Source of the DNA: Cymodocea nodosa
Lineage: Eukaryota > Streptophyta > Magnoliopsida > Alismatales > Cymodoceaceae
Assembly: GCA_036874045.1 (NCBI GenBank)
Contig: JAZBRI010000004.1
Location: 5,084,001 to 5,148,000 of the forward strand
Direction of reading: 5' to 3'
DNA: 64,000 bases
Shown: piece by piece, positions 14,701 through 25,203 of the stretch
Position numbering within the stretch: the stretch's first letter is position 1
Layout: each line of letters starts with the position of its first letter
Position numbers and translations under genes: made by a program
Notes under the pieces: model-generated
Databases searched by the model: none
Seen by the model: the letters and a program-made list of their open reading frames with translations, nothing else
What the model was told of the DNA's origin: nothing

Positions 14701-17700
14701 ACTTTTATACCAGATGAACCTGATCTGAGAAGAGAAACAAGTACAGGAACTGCTTGGGAGTGGGATGCTACAGCACTAAAAGCATTTTCACGGGTATTTA
14801 TGAGATCCAGTAATAGCTTCAAATATAGCTCCTTATCCTGAGTAGTTGAAGAACTTTGTCGCAACTGCTCAATGCATTGAGCAACACATGATAATGTCCC
14901 ATCTGGATCATCCACAATGTTGTGATCTCTGCAACCAAGTTTCATAAAACACACTTCTGAAATTTAATATATATATTTTTATATAGCTAAGTGAATCATG
15001 GTACAAACACTGCATAAAAGGTCACACATTAATGTTCAATGAATGTGCTAAACAAATCAAATAAAAGGCAAAATATAAGAAGGTCAACCATGGAAGCTAC
15101 TAGGATAAGATCACAACACTAGCAATATAGGCTCAAACCTACTGCACAGATAACCCTAATACATTATTTGCTCTAACACTCTTCCTTAAACTAAAGCATC
15201 CATCTTGCAATAATCTTAATAAAAACTTAAATATAGTTTAAAAAATGGATATATAGAGAAACATAAAAAACCAGTTGTAGTAAAAGTAGCAACAAAAGGA
15301 AGTAGGTTGTAACAAAAGCAATAGCAATATGAATAATTTGAGATAAGTTTAGAAAAAATTATATCTCAAATAGTATCAGTGAAGCAGATTAACCATCGGA
15401 TGATACAATCTAATGTGGTAAATTAAATTAACAAATGTAGTCTATTCTCAAGAAGAAAGTAGATAAATGTGGTTTAACCTTAAAATTTTTTTGTGTTTTT
15501 TCTCTTTTTATATACTTTCACCATTTTTTATGCAAAATTTTTTCTCTTTTCATTTTTCCCTTTTTTCCTCTTCTCTTTATCTCTCTCCTTTTTTGACTCT
15601 TTTCCTTTTATTCCTTTTTTTTCCCCCCTCTTCTTCTTCTTCTTCTTCTTCTTCTTCTTCTTCTTCCCCTTCATCTTCTTTTGTCTGCACAAGAGCAACA
15701 AAGCAGCAATGATGAAGAGGAATTGAAGTAAAAGGAGGCAATAGCTACCACCTTCTCCTTCTTCAACACAGGAGACACAACCACGTCATTCATCTTGACC
15801 AATGATGGCATTGGAGGATCAAGCCCCCTCAATGAACCAATCACTGAAGTAGTGAGAGGGGCTGGCAATATTGGCAAGACCACCACAGATAGTAGAAACA
15901 ATGAGTAGCAATGCTATTGATGCAAGTGATGATAGCATTGATCAGAGAGAGATCCAATAGAGGCCATAACTAACCACAACCAGAGGAGGAAGGGCGACCT
16001 ATGGTGGTAGTGTATTATCTAGGTTGAACTACTGTTAGTGCTGTTAAAAAAATCTTTCTTAATTAGTTTTGATGATATAAATTTTAATGATAAATATATA
16101 ATGGTATATATTAAGTTTGTTACAGAATATATGAGAAAAAGATAAGATGAAAAGCAAAGTACTCAAGAAAATCAAGTGGGCTCAAGGAAAAATAACGGAA
16201 AAGAAAAAGGTATTCAAGGAGAACCAGGTAGTACAAAGAAGTAGGAATTAGTTAAAGATTTGTATTATGTAATTTTGAGTTATAGGGAAAAAAATTGGAA
16301 ATCCTTTATATGCTCTCGCTAAAATCTTTATATAGGATACTTAGAATAAATGCACACTTAGAAAAATTATTTATTTTACTCAATCTTTTATCCTTATGTA
16401 ACATGGAATAGAGTCTAACTCAATACTTTCTGTGCCACAAAATCGAATTATCTTTTCTAAAAAATGATATACCATTTTTTAGGCCAAAAGTGCAGTCAAA
16501 CTCTGGACCAAAAACAATATAATAAATTTGGTATTGGTATATTGTTTTCTAGGATAGAAGCCTTTAGACCAATGGTATAGTGGAATTTGTAAATTGTTTA
16601 TCATTTATATACTTATCTCACTATGTTGTCATAAGGGCTTTTTGGATTGTGAGGAGGAAGTGTTTGGTAGACTTATCAAAAAATTTGTAAACGATGAGGA
16701 GTTAACCTAGAATAACACCAAATTAATATAGGACTCAAATAGAAGGCTTAAAGAGTGGACAAAGTCTAAATTATGGATAAATCACTATAAATTCCTTGTG
16801 CAATCTTTCATTGTCCCTCATCTATTCATATAGATTAGTTTACCACAACTTTATTTAGAACATATGCTTTTATTTTATTGTATATCATTCAAGAGATTAT
16901 TTATTAGTTATAAATTATAGTTAATTTACTATTCACTCTCTTTTAGTGAAGTCTCTCGATCTTATCAAATGCTGCAACAAAAAATGAACAAGTGGTGGTG
17001 GACAATGAAGGTGTTGACGAAGGTAGTGGTGGCACCCCCATTAACAAATAAGATAGAGGAAGGAAGATTGGAGTGAAACTGATGGTAGGAGAATGGCTTG
17101 GACATAGGAGGAGAGGTGTTAATGACATGGAAGATGAGCAATTGTTGGCTAAGATTTTTCCCCTCTCTAACTAAATCTTTCACAAATTTTGGGCTTTCAA
17201 AACCTATACTTTGATGTCATGTAAGAACATAAGAAATAAGTGAATGTTTATAGATATTAGCAAAGACAATACCTCTATATATAAAGGCTTCAAGAACATG
17301 ATCACAACACTAGCAATCTATAACTAAAACCACTACACATATAACCTTAATACATGATTTACTCTAACAAAGACAATTCATTATGTACTACCAAGGACCT
17401 AGACATAATGTTTAACTTTAGTAATACATTTGAAACATATGTAGCTTATACAAGTTCTAAATATCTTTGAAAGATATAACCCATTAATGTAAGGAACATA
17501 TTCATGCTAGATTGACAATATATACCTTTTTTTAAGCAAATCTGATTTTTTAAATCCCCTTTTAGAACTCAAGCAAAACATTAACAATCAATTCATTAAT
17601 CTCATTATGTAGGTTGTTGAGTATATGAATCCTTTCTTTCCATTTATTTCCAACAATAATTAAATTTTTCATTAAATTATATAAATCTATATTGTTTTTC

Positions 17701-20313
17701 ATTATTTCTATCAAGTAACTTTTGATCTTCTCTACCTTTTCTAATTTCACCTACATTAATTAGTTATTTTCTTATAGGTGTAGCTATAGGCTTTTAGTGG
17801 ATACGATCAAATTATCTAAAACAATTTTCTCTTATTTCTATCATCAATTGGTCCAACTCCTCTATTTTGAACATAATCATTCGTGAAAATTAAACTACTA
17901 TCTTCATTGCTTACAATCCTATGCTTTATAAGCATGAGGAATTTGGAAATGAAAGGAGTTTTGTCGATTCCTTGTATACCTTCTTCTAAGGAAATTGTTG
18001 ATATTTTTACTAACGAATTAACTATTAATGCATTTGAGTTATCATGTGAGAGCTAGGCACCTTAAATGTGCATACTCCAATTTGGGAGGAGTATTAAATA
18101 GATTAATAGGTATATGGATATCTATGTGCCCTAGGGTTTTAACAACCCCTACATGTTTGTAAGCTTTGAATTAGTAATGCATAATCTCATTTTCTCCTCT
18201 TCTAACAATTATAATCAGATAATATCATAATAAATACCTGTACAATAACAAAATATAGGATGGAAGATTTGCAATTGTTTGGGGTTTCCATCATGTACAT
18301 CTTTGCCAAAACATTGTTTATTGCAACAATTAGAATGTCAAAATCACAAACATAATCATTTGAAAACAGTCCCAAGACATCCAACAATGTTTAAGTAATA
18401 GAAGATGGAGAAAATTGGACTAGATTAAATCACTGAAACTTTTCAAGGTTAAGCCTAAATTATCTTGAATAGAATAAAGTTGCAAAGATAGGCATTAATA
18501 TTCACAAGTAACATTTCTATTGCCTTAAAGAAAAACATTTATTATTGGTTACCCTTTCACAAAGACAACAATAGATAAGATGGAGTAAGTTTTTTTTTGA
18601 AATTTATATGGAATAAGTAGATGGGCCATAAACACAGCACATCTTCTACAATTTATTTTGAAGAAAATTATTGGCTAGAGATACAAATATGGTGGTGATG
18701 AAGAAGAAAGAAGTATTTCTAGAAGATCAAAGCTAACCTTGAAGCTTTCATGATTGACTGTGGAGAAGATGGATCCATTTCATGAGCCTTAGCACCCAAA
18801 GTTTTTTCCTATGTACCAAAAAATGCAACAGTGGAATTAGTGTAATGTCTCTGGAATGCTAAATATTAGTTAACGTATTTTTGATCTTAGGGTTCAATAA
18901 TATTGGCAAGAATGAAACAATTCACTGTAACAAAATGTCTTATAAAACAAAATGATTGCACTTTCATAATATAAACTCATATATTAAGTGATCTATAACA
19001 TTTCTAGGGGATCATGAATTTAAGAAAAATGTAAACACAATAGAAAATCGCAATCAAAAAATTAATTGCATACATTATGTATTATATAATGGCTGAAAGA
19101 AACGTGACAATTCTCCCAGAATTACATGTCATCTCTATATTAAGGAGTCAGTTATCTAAGGAGATACCATACTTCTCCAAAGAAAGACATTAGAAGCAAA
19201 AATGTCTTAATCATTGTAAATTCAAAAATGGCATGAGTTTAATGAGAGATAAATAGGGTCCAAAACAAAGCCTCCAATATGCAAGAACTATTCTTTTTCA
19301 ATGTTGTAAATAAGGTCAAAAACTAAACATATGAAATTTAAGTTCAACAAAAATAGGTATACAACTAGATGGTCATGAAATTTATAAAAGTAAGATTTTT
19401 AAATTCTTAAAATCTATAATACATAGCAATGGTGAAATTATGGAGGATGTAATTCATAGGATTAAAGTAAGATGAATGAAATGGAGAAATTTTTCTAGAG
19501 TGTTATGTGATAGGAGAATACCTTTAAAATTACAAGAAAATTTCTATAAAACTGCTATTCATCCAGCTATACTTTATACCTTAGAACGGTAAACTGTAAA
19601 ACATGACTATATGCAAAAGTTAGCGTTGAGATACAAATACTTGGATGAGTAATAATATTATAAGAGATAAGCTAAAAAATAAATTTATTAGGAATGGAGT
19701 AGGAGTTGCACCAATTAAAGATAAAATAAGAGAAATTTGACTTAGGTAATTTAGTCATATCCTTAAAAGACTAATGAATGCACTATTTAGGAGAGGAAAA
19801 TTAATTAGTACAGAAGAAATTAAAAGAAGTAAAGATAAGACTAAAATTACTTAATTAGGAATTATAAAAAAATATTTAGATTTATGTGATTTAATTGAAG
19901 ATTAGAGAATTGACAGAAATACTTGAAAAAAAAGATTCAAGTACCTGACCTCACGTAGTGGGATTACGATTTAGATTATTGTTATTTATTTAGAGTAAAA
20001 TCAAAGTCAAAGGGCAATAGTTAATTGTCAGGAATATCAAGGGTATTCAATCATATAACCCTGAAAATATTAGAATTCAAAAAGGAAATGCTAAGCAGGT
20101 AGGAAATGGATTTTTATTGTATGATCATATTAGGGTCACAAGTAAATATTAACACATCAAGATGTACATACACTTGGGGCATAAATATATCATATGCTAC
20201 AGATATCACAAAAAACGGCAAACAAATGCTGAAAGGAGAATAAAAATTACCAGGTCAATAGCATCATGACCATTGCCATTTTCAGCAAACCTCCGTGCAA
20301 ATGTTGTAGCCAG
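2707..20313 (-). CDS. CSI1: CELLULOSE SYNTHASE-INTERACTIVE 1 (CSI1/POM2)-like ARM-repeat and C2-domain protein
   Basis: CSI1 proteins link plasma-membrane cellulose synthase complexes to cortical microtubules. Seven coding exons were assembled by frame and family order: 20313-20251, 18808-18738, 14928-11874, 11666-9128, 7265-6811, 3109-2993 and 2850-2707 (stop TAA at 2709-2707). The sum is 6444 nt, 2147 codons plus stop, close to the roughly 2150 residues of the family. Order: short N-terminus ([13 protein letters not shown], then [12 protein letters not shown]), [19 protein letters not shown], more than 20 ARM-type repeats over two giant exons, then a C2 domain starting [20 protein letters not shown] and ending [11 protein letters not shown]. 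The C2 sequence is nearer CSI1 than CSI3. No frameshift or stop interrupts the frame. The first codon aligned to the relatives' start is CTG, not ATG; the next in-frame Met lies 31 codons on. A false N-terminus (ATG at 14945) appears if the 18738-18808 exon is missed. Confidence 0.93.
3770..3937. repeat. Possible MITE (about 170 bp) in CSI1 intron
   Basis: The ends form an imperfect inverted repeat: GTGTGTTTGACAAATGAAG on the left against GTTGTGTTTGGGTAGAG read from the right on the other strand, each followed by a GTAGATTCT/GTAGAATTCT-like block. The size and TGTTTG-type ends resemble small non-autonomous DNA transposons. A clear target duplication was not found, so this is tentative. Confidence 0.35.
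5430..6060 (-). mobile_element. LINE relic (3' part) in CSI1 intron
   Basis: Read on the minus strand this matches the 3' end of a common plant non-LTR retrotransposon. The block around 5440-5490 (AATCCTACTATATAGAGTCG on the plus strand) is a decayed form of the 'aatcccactatatggggtcggctacat' type end of the family, and recurs near 17605 and 29815. The intron between C2 exons 6811 and 3109 holds it. There is no intact reading frame. Confidence 0.6.
7650..7730 (+). repeat. Possible tRNA-derived SINE fragment in CSI1 intron
   Basis: The segment has a TGGTTAGGTCACGTGTCGCG block followed by GGGCTCAAGTGCTC, which resembles the box-A/box-B layout of tRNA-derived SINE heads. It lies in the intron 7266-9127. 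It is degenerate, no 3' end was defined, and the call is weak. Confidence 0.25.
8115..8168. repeat. Short inverted repeat (hairpin) in CSI1 intron
   Basis: ATAAACACCCACTAGT and ACTAGTGGGTATTTAT are 16-nt arms with one mismatch, separated by about 20 nt. The pair could form a hairpin in RNA or single-stranded DNA. No function can be assigned. Confidence 0.6.
15109..17369 (-). mobile_element. Degenerate Copia-like LTR element in CSI1 intron
   Basis: Two copies of an LTR start lie in direct orientation on the minus strand. The 5' LTR is 17369-17220, beginning TGTTAGAGTAAATCATG and ending TTCTTACA. It is followed at once by TGACATCAAAG, a decayed initiator-Met-tRNA primer site (TGGTATCAAAG type). 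The 3' LTR starts at 15178 with TGTTAGAGCAAATAATG and is preceded by a purine tract, AAGGAAGAG, as in Copia elements. LTR similarity holds for only about 70 bp (to about 15109), so the 3' LTR is truncated or replaced. The roughly 2 kb inside has no intact gag or pol. The direction is the same as the host gene. Confidence 0.6.
15629..15666. repeat. (TTC)n microsatellite
   Basis: About 12 uninterrupted TTC units lie within a longer pyrimidine-rich tract (15480-15690) inside the degenerate Copia-like element. Apparent serine- or phenylalanine-rich ORFs here are translations of the repeat. Confidence 0.95.
17550..17900 (-). mobile_element. LINE relic (3' end) in CSI1 intron
   Basis: The plus-strand block AATCTCATTATGTAGGTTG followed by TATGAATCC at about 17600-17640 is again the decayed 3' end of the LINE family seen at 5430 and 29690. 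Downstream blocks (TTTTCTAATTTCACCTACAT, ATCATCAATTGGTCCAACTC) are shared with those copies. It is non-coding and decayed. Confidence 0.55.
19370..19995 (+). mobile_element. LINE relic (RT C-terminal part and 3' end), plus strand
   Basis: Translating the plus strand in shifting frames gives fragments of the C-terminal region after a LINE reverse transcriptase: [61 protein letters not shown]. These are conserved blocks of a widespread plant non-LTR family. The family's 3' end follows as CTCACGTAGTGGGATTACG near 19950-19970. Several stops and frameshifts make it dead. It sits in the intron between the first two CSI1 coding exons, opposite in strand to the host gene. Confidence 0.75.
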
Positions 20314-20649
20314 CTTTAATATTATAAATTTACTTTCTCATAAATTTACAGGTATCAAGAAAAACTGAACTTCACTGTTATCTGATTCAAAAAAAACATA
20401 TATAAGATTTTTTTTTTAAAAAAAAAGGAAGAAAGTTTTGTTAATAGCTCAAGAATAGGTATTAAATTGATGTAATGGCTAATGGCACAAATAAAGAAAG
20501 CATGAGACAAGCAGATCAAGAGCATAATGAAAACAGTATGAAATCCAGATCTAGCTTGTATTAATAGTCATTGAAAAACACAAAGATCTACTTAGAAATA
20601 CTGAAATCGAACTCCATCTAAAGACCCAGTCCACACTGCATTTTGCGAA

Positions 20650-22517
20650 ACCTCACAATTTCACCCAAAACAAAAGAATTGGTAGTCCGGACATGCTTCC
20701 CCAATGATGTGTTATAACCCTTGAGTTGCTCCTGTAGCTCCTGACGTTAGGCCAAAACATTGCACAGCTGGTGGTAGTCAATGGGCACTGCACAACTTCC
20801 CAATCATGGAAGCTAGGATTGTGAACTGCTTGAGGGTCAGAAGTTGTGGGGGTGAGGAGGTCCATCACTGCCAGCAAAGATGGTGGAGAACCTCTGATCC
20901 TTTGTGTTGTGCTCAAGGAAACACGATAGAAGTATTTGGGTGAAAATGGCTTCCTCTCCCTAGAGCAACAGAGAGAGCTATTTTACCATTGTTAGAGATT
21001 GTTACATATTCATATTGTTCAATAGCAACCCATAACAGACCCTTACACCTAGTAACAAAAAGGTAAAGATAACAGAAAGAATCAACTAAGGAAAAAGGCT
21101 AAAGTAACGAAGATCAATAAAAATAAATGGTAATGGCTTCATCTAACTCCGGTGATCAGTCCAGTAGCTACCTATGTGTGTGACAATCCTCCCCCCCTTA
21201 CATTGGTGTTGTCCCCAATGACAGCACACTGGCGCCTTCATGTCTAAGGAATTGCTATTGTAGGTGGGGTACCTGCTTCTTTTCCCACCTCCAGTTCATC
21301 CTCCTCCCAGTCACCTTGCACCAGGTAGAGTGACCAGGACCTACATTTGTGTCTCCTTGTCTAGTGCTTGTCGTAATTATAGCATAAATTTTTTTTTCTT
21401 CTTTCCTTCATCTCAATGGGTAAGAGTACCTTCACTGGGATTAAGCTATTCCCCTTTTTTTTTTCTTCCACATAATCAACTGGTTTGTTCGCACCCAGTG
21501 GTCCCACTTTCTCCTTATACAACTTTGCCACTCAAGCAACTGTTGCAAGATTAGGAGGCTCCAATAATTGCACATCCTCCTTCAGGCTGCTAATGAAGAT
21601 GTCAACAACTTCTACACCATTGATCCCTTCAATTTTGTTCAACAGCTTCTCAAATTGGGATTAGTAATCCTTTACAATTGTTGTCTGTCACAGCTTGAAG
21701 AGTTGCATTAAACATCATTCAACCTCATTCTCACCAAATTGCACTGACAGATCCTCCTTAAATTTTTCCCACATCTTTGGTTGTGAGCTTCTTTCGTACA
21801 GTCATGTCATTGAATGGCCTTGTCCTCAAGATGAAGCATTGTGTATCTAATCTTCTGAGACTCCACTACACCATAGAAGCTAAAAAACCTCTCAACACAT
21901 ACGATCCATTTGAAAGGTCTTCTTCTTCTTTGTATATTGGAAACCCCAGCTTGACTGAAGATTTTGGCAAAAGCCCTTCCACATTCACTCATTTGCCACT
22001 GGATGCTCCCTCTTCCACCTCCTTTAGAGGTGCCATTGCTTGTCACCTCTCATCCTTTGTGTCATGCTCAAGGGAACATGCTAGCTACAAGGGTGAGGAG
22101 GTCCTTACTCTCAACAAAGACGGTGGAGAACATCTTGTCCTTTGCATCATGCTCAAGGGAACATGCTAGTTACGAGGTGAGGAGGTCTATCAATCCTAGC
22201 AAAGACAGTGGAGAACCTCCCATCTTTCATGTTGTGCTCAAGGGAACACGCTGGAAGTATTTGGGTGAAAATGGCTTCCTCTCCCTAGAGCAACAGAGAG
22301 AGTTATTTATATTATTGTCAGATATTGTTACATGTACGTATCATTCAATAACGATCCATAACAACCCGTTACACCCAGTAACAAAAAAATAAAGATAACA
22401 AAAAGCATCAACTAACACAAAAGGCTAAAGTAACAGAGATCAATAAAAATAGATGGTAACGGCTTCATCTAACTCCAGCAATCGGTCCAATCCCTGCCTG
22501 CTCCTGCATCTATGACA
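20650..22517 (-). mobile_element. Degenerate non-autonomous Ty3/gypsy-type LTR element
   Basis: Direct repeats on the minus strand look like LTRs. One starts at 22517 (TGTCATAGATGC) and one at 21185 (TGTCACACACATAGG), sharing about 270-330 bp that includes TCTGTTGCTCTAGGGAGAGG and GAAGCCATTTTCACCCAAAT. The second is preceded by a G-rich polypurine tract, AAGGGGGGGAGGAT (21199-21186), as expected before a 3' LTR. Between them the minus strand encodes a broken gag-like stretch (FKWIVCVERFFSFYGVVESQ, KIRYTMLHLEDKAIQWHD; about 21780-21935). No pol domains are present. The primer-binding site and target duplication were not found, so the outer end near 20650 is approximate. Confidence 0.55.
22061..22260. 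repeat. 85-bp tandem repeat inside the Ty3-type relic
   Basis: The motif GCTCAAGGGAACA recurs at an 85-bp period: CATGCTCAAGG at 22063 and 22148 and TGTGCTCAAGG at 22233. Each unit also carries GAGGAGGTC and a GGTGGAGAAC/AGTGGAGAAC block. The corresponding place in the other LTR-like copy (about 20850-20925) has only one unit, so the array expanded in one end of the element. Confidence 0.8.
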
Positions 22518-23410
22518 ATCAACCAATGATACCACGTCTCCCATTCCCCACATTTCCAAATCAACCACCAATCATCGACTACTGCAAGCAAGCTAGGTCA
22601 AAGCCAGAAAATATGCACCAAGTGGATCAAGCAAACATAGATAGGAATAAATGGGAATTGCCTAGTTCAAGTGCCTGTACTGGTTCAAGAAGCAATGGAG
22701 TTGAGATGTGCGGAAGTCATCGGATTTGGTCCAAATTTGGGACAAAGGAAAGGGAAAATGTTTAAGTTCTATGCACACTCCTCCCAGCTGAGCAGTTATC
22801 GGAGCCATGAATGCAGTGAACAAGAAGATACTGGAAAGTAAGAAGGACGTCAAATTTCCATCTGTTCTTCTTCTGATTGAAGCAAAAGAAAAAGGTTTTG
22901 CAAAGCATCTTCCTTCGAGAAACTTTTATTTCTGACACCATTTCCCCTTCTTCTTTTTTCTTTTCATTGCTTATGTTTGGATTGACTGTCATTTATTGTC
23001 TCTAATAAATCATGTTTCTAAGGTAACATTGACTAAATTGCAGTTCACTCACAGTTGGATCGACACTGTCACAGTAAGCTATGGAGTACAGGAGTAGGGA
23101 GGTAGCTACCGGAGTTTGGAAGCGTGGACTGTGTGGATCTACTTGTGGAATCTGAATGTCACACAGATCTGTCCATAAAACCTCGGCACCTCCCAGACTT
23201 TTTGCTGTTCGGAGGTCGTCGGAGCCCGGGAGCACAGTAACACATGGAGGGGCAGGGGAGACGGTATCGGACGACTGGTCGATGCACGACGGATCTACTT
23301 CCTGGGGTCGCTGTGACGATGACGACGGATGGCGGGGCTGGGGCGGTGGTCGATGAGGGCCAGTACGATTCCTGGGGGCTTAGACGGGAAGATCGGACGG
23401 TTTTTTTTGG

Positions 23411-25203
23411 TTTATCTGAAAAAAAAAAAAAAAAAACCCATATTCTATAATATATTTTCCGTATATGCTAAGAACTGCGATAATAAAAAATATTTTTTAA
23501 CATCACATTGCTTGAAGGTGATTTAGCAAATTTGGTGATGGAATCAGATGGATGATTTGCTTTTGTTTTGAATATATAAATGAAAAGTGATACAAGCATG
23601 TTTTAATTTTTTTGATTAAATATCAATCTCAGCTACAGCTCTGCTCTTTACTTCGGACGCAGGAAGATTGACTGGAATGCTGTGACGTATCATTGATCGA
23701 ATATAGTCAAGGAATGGCTATAAAATATGACCTGGCATTACCTAAAATTGTGGAGGAGCATGTGAAATTCCCACATGACACGTTCTTCGTCCTAAAGCTT
23801 TCCTGTAACGACAATGATTTGGTATTTTAAATAATCGAGACAGATGATCATGCACCCGGAGAGGCGTCTTTCATAAATTTAAAGATTAATAATGTTTGCA
23901 AGTTGGTGAAATATATATAAAAGTCAAGGAAAAAAAAACGGATGGTAGTTTTTCGAGAATTTCTTTTCCTCGTCTCCTTGTGAACTTTTATATTGTTCCG
24001 GGATTTTTCTTTTCTGAAACGGACGGTTACGTTTACTTTCTATAAACTTCACAGTTGGATTTTTAATTTTATTTTATAATCTGTTTACCTGAAAGAAAAA
24101 GGATTTGTCAAATGTTAGACTCCGTCATTAGCAACTCAAAATCACCGTCAACGTGATTTTAGGGTGTATCGTATTGACGTCGTCAAAGTTGATTGTTACG
24201 TCTTTTTGGGTCCACGTATCAGACTTTTTCCAGAACAACACCGACGACAAGTCAGAATATCTTATTTAAGTTCTATTTATTTTCTTTCACATTGATGATC
24301 TGGCTCAAGTGTGTTAAACGCGTCTTTCTCAAAATACTACAGGCAAAGAATACATGCAATTACACGAGTAATGTTGTGGGTGATTGTGAAGGAGAAAGAA
24401 GAAAATTATGGAGAAGTATTATTAGATATCATGGGATTAAAAGGTTATTGTTATTTACTCTTAATTCTTGGTTTAGTTAACACAGAATCATCACTTCGTG
24501 TCCTTTGATAAATGTTGGAGATGAATAAGATGCATGTAATTTTTTTTGATAAATGCCAATCCGGTCTAAAATTCTCCTCTAAACAGGGGTAAGCAATTCA
24601 CCATGAACATTCCATGTAGAACTCCATGCAAAAAAAATTTTGGAAATTGATAAGAAAACATAGCGTGTGGTCACCAGATACATGAATTTTAGGGTATCCA
24701 TGCTATCCGTGTAGATCCCGTAATTTCCAATCATAGGTTTTTATTCTCCATCATGTTATCTACACATGCATGCAAGATATATATCTGCCCAGGCATGTGA
24801 GCTGAACATGTAAATAAACAGTTGTTATTATTAGATATACGCTTGCAAGAGTTCCATGACAAGGAAATTTCCTGGTTTCCAATGCTTTTTTATGGCAATG
24901 TGTTTTTAATATTTTGTACAACAAAAATGTTGTGTTCAAAGCAAGAACACCATTTGCACATGGACAAATGCTCCAGGAAGGTGAGATTCCCATTCAGTAC
25001 CTTGGCGGCTGATGAATGAACTTTAATGTGTTGTATTACAAAATCCTTATTTGATTTCCCCAAAAGAAGGGGCAAAATCAGTACTGATCTCGCGAGTATC
25101 GTGATGTAGTATTATAGCCCCCTTCTAGTGCTGACTCGAAGAGAAAAAGAAGCAGAAGAAAAAGTAACGACAATCTAACTTCGATCTCGAAGAAGCCAAA
25201 AAC
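23411..25203. other. Intergenic region between MIC60 and the CSI1-like gene
   Basis: About 1.8 kb with no recognisable gene. The right end should include the MIC60 3' UTR and the left end the CSI1-like promoter. Short ORFs here show no family features. Confidence 0.6.

Larger units (their letters stand above)
20314..23410 (-). promoter_or_regulatory. Probable 5' leader (UTR exon and leader intron) of the CSI1-like gene
   Basis: A GC-rich block at about 23100-23410 stands out from the AT-rich surroundings, as a plant 5' UTR does. On the minus strand it has a possible donor GAG|GTTTTAT near 23180. A likely acceptor (T-rich tract then GAATCAG) lies near 20390, just upstream of the first coding exon. 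The resulting leader would contain a three-codon upstream ORF (ATG AGA AAG TAA, 20341-20330) before the CTG at 20313. A degenerate Ty3-type element fills most of the proposed leader intron. The transcript structure is inference. Confidence 0.4.

Noticed and set aside
9128..14954. Two separate ARM-repeat genes
   Set aside because: The two giant open frames are consecutive exons of one CSI1-type gene: CAG|GTAGTC at 11874 joins CAG|TTTGAT at 11666 in phase 0 across the conserved junction.
15467..15726. Serine- or phenylalanine-rich ORFs
   Set aside because: They are translations of a (TTC)n microsatellite and pyrimidine tract inside a degenerate retroelement.
20653..20916. 87-codon minus-strand ORF as a gene
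   Set aside because: It overlaps the LTR-like repeat of the degenerate Ty3-type element and has no independent support.
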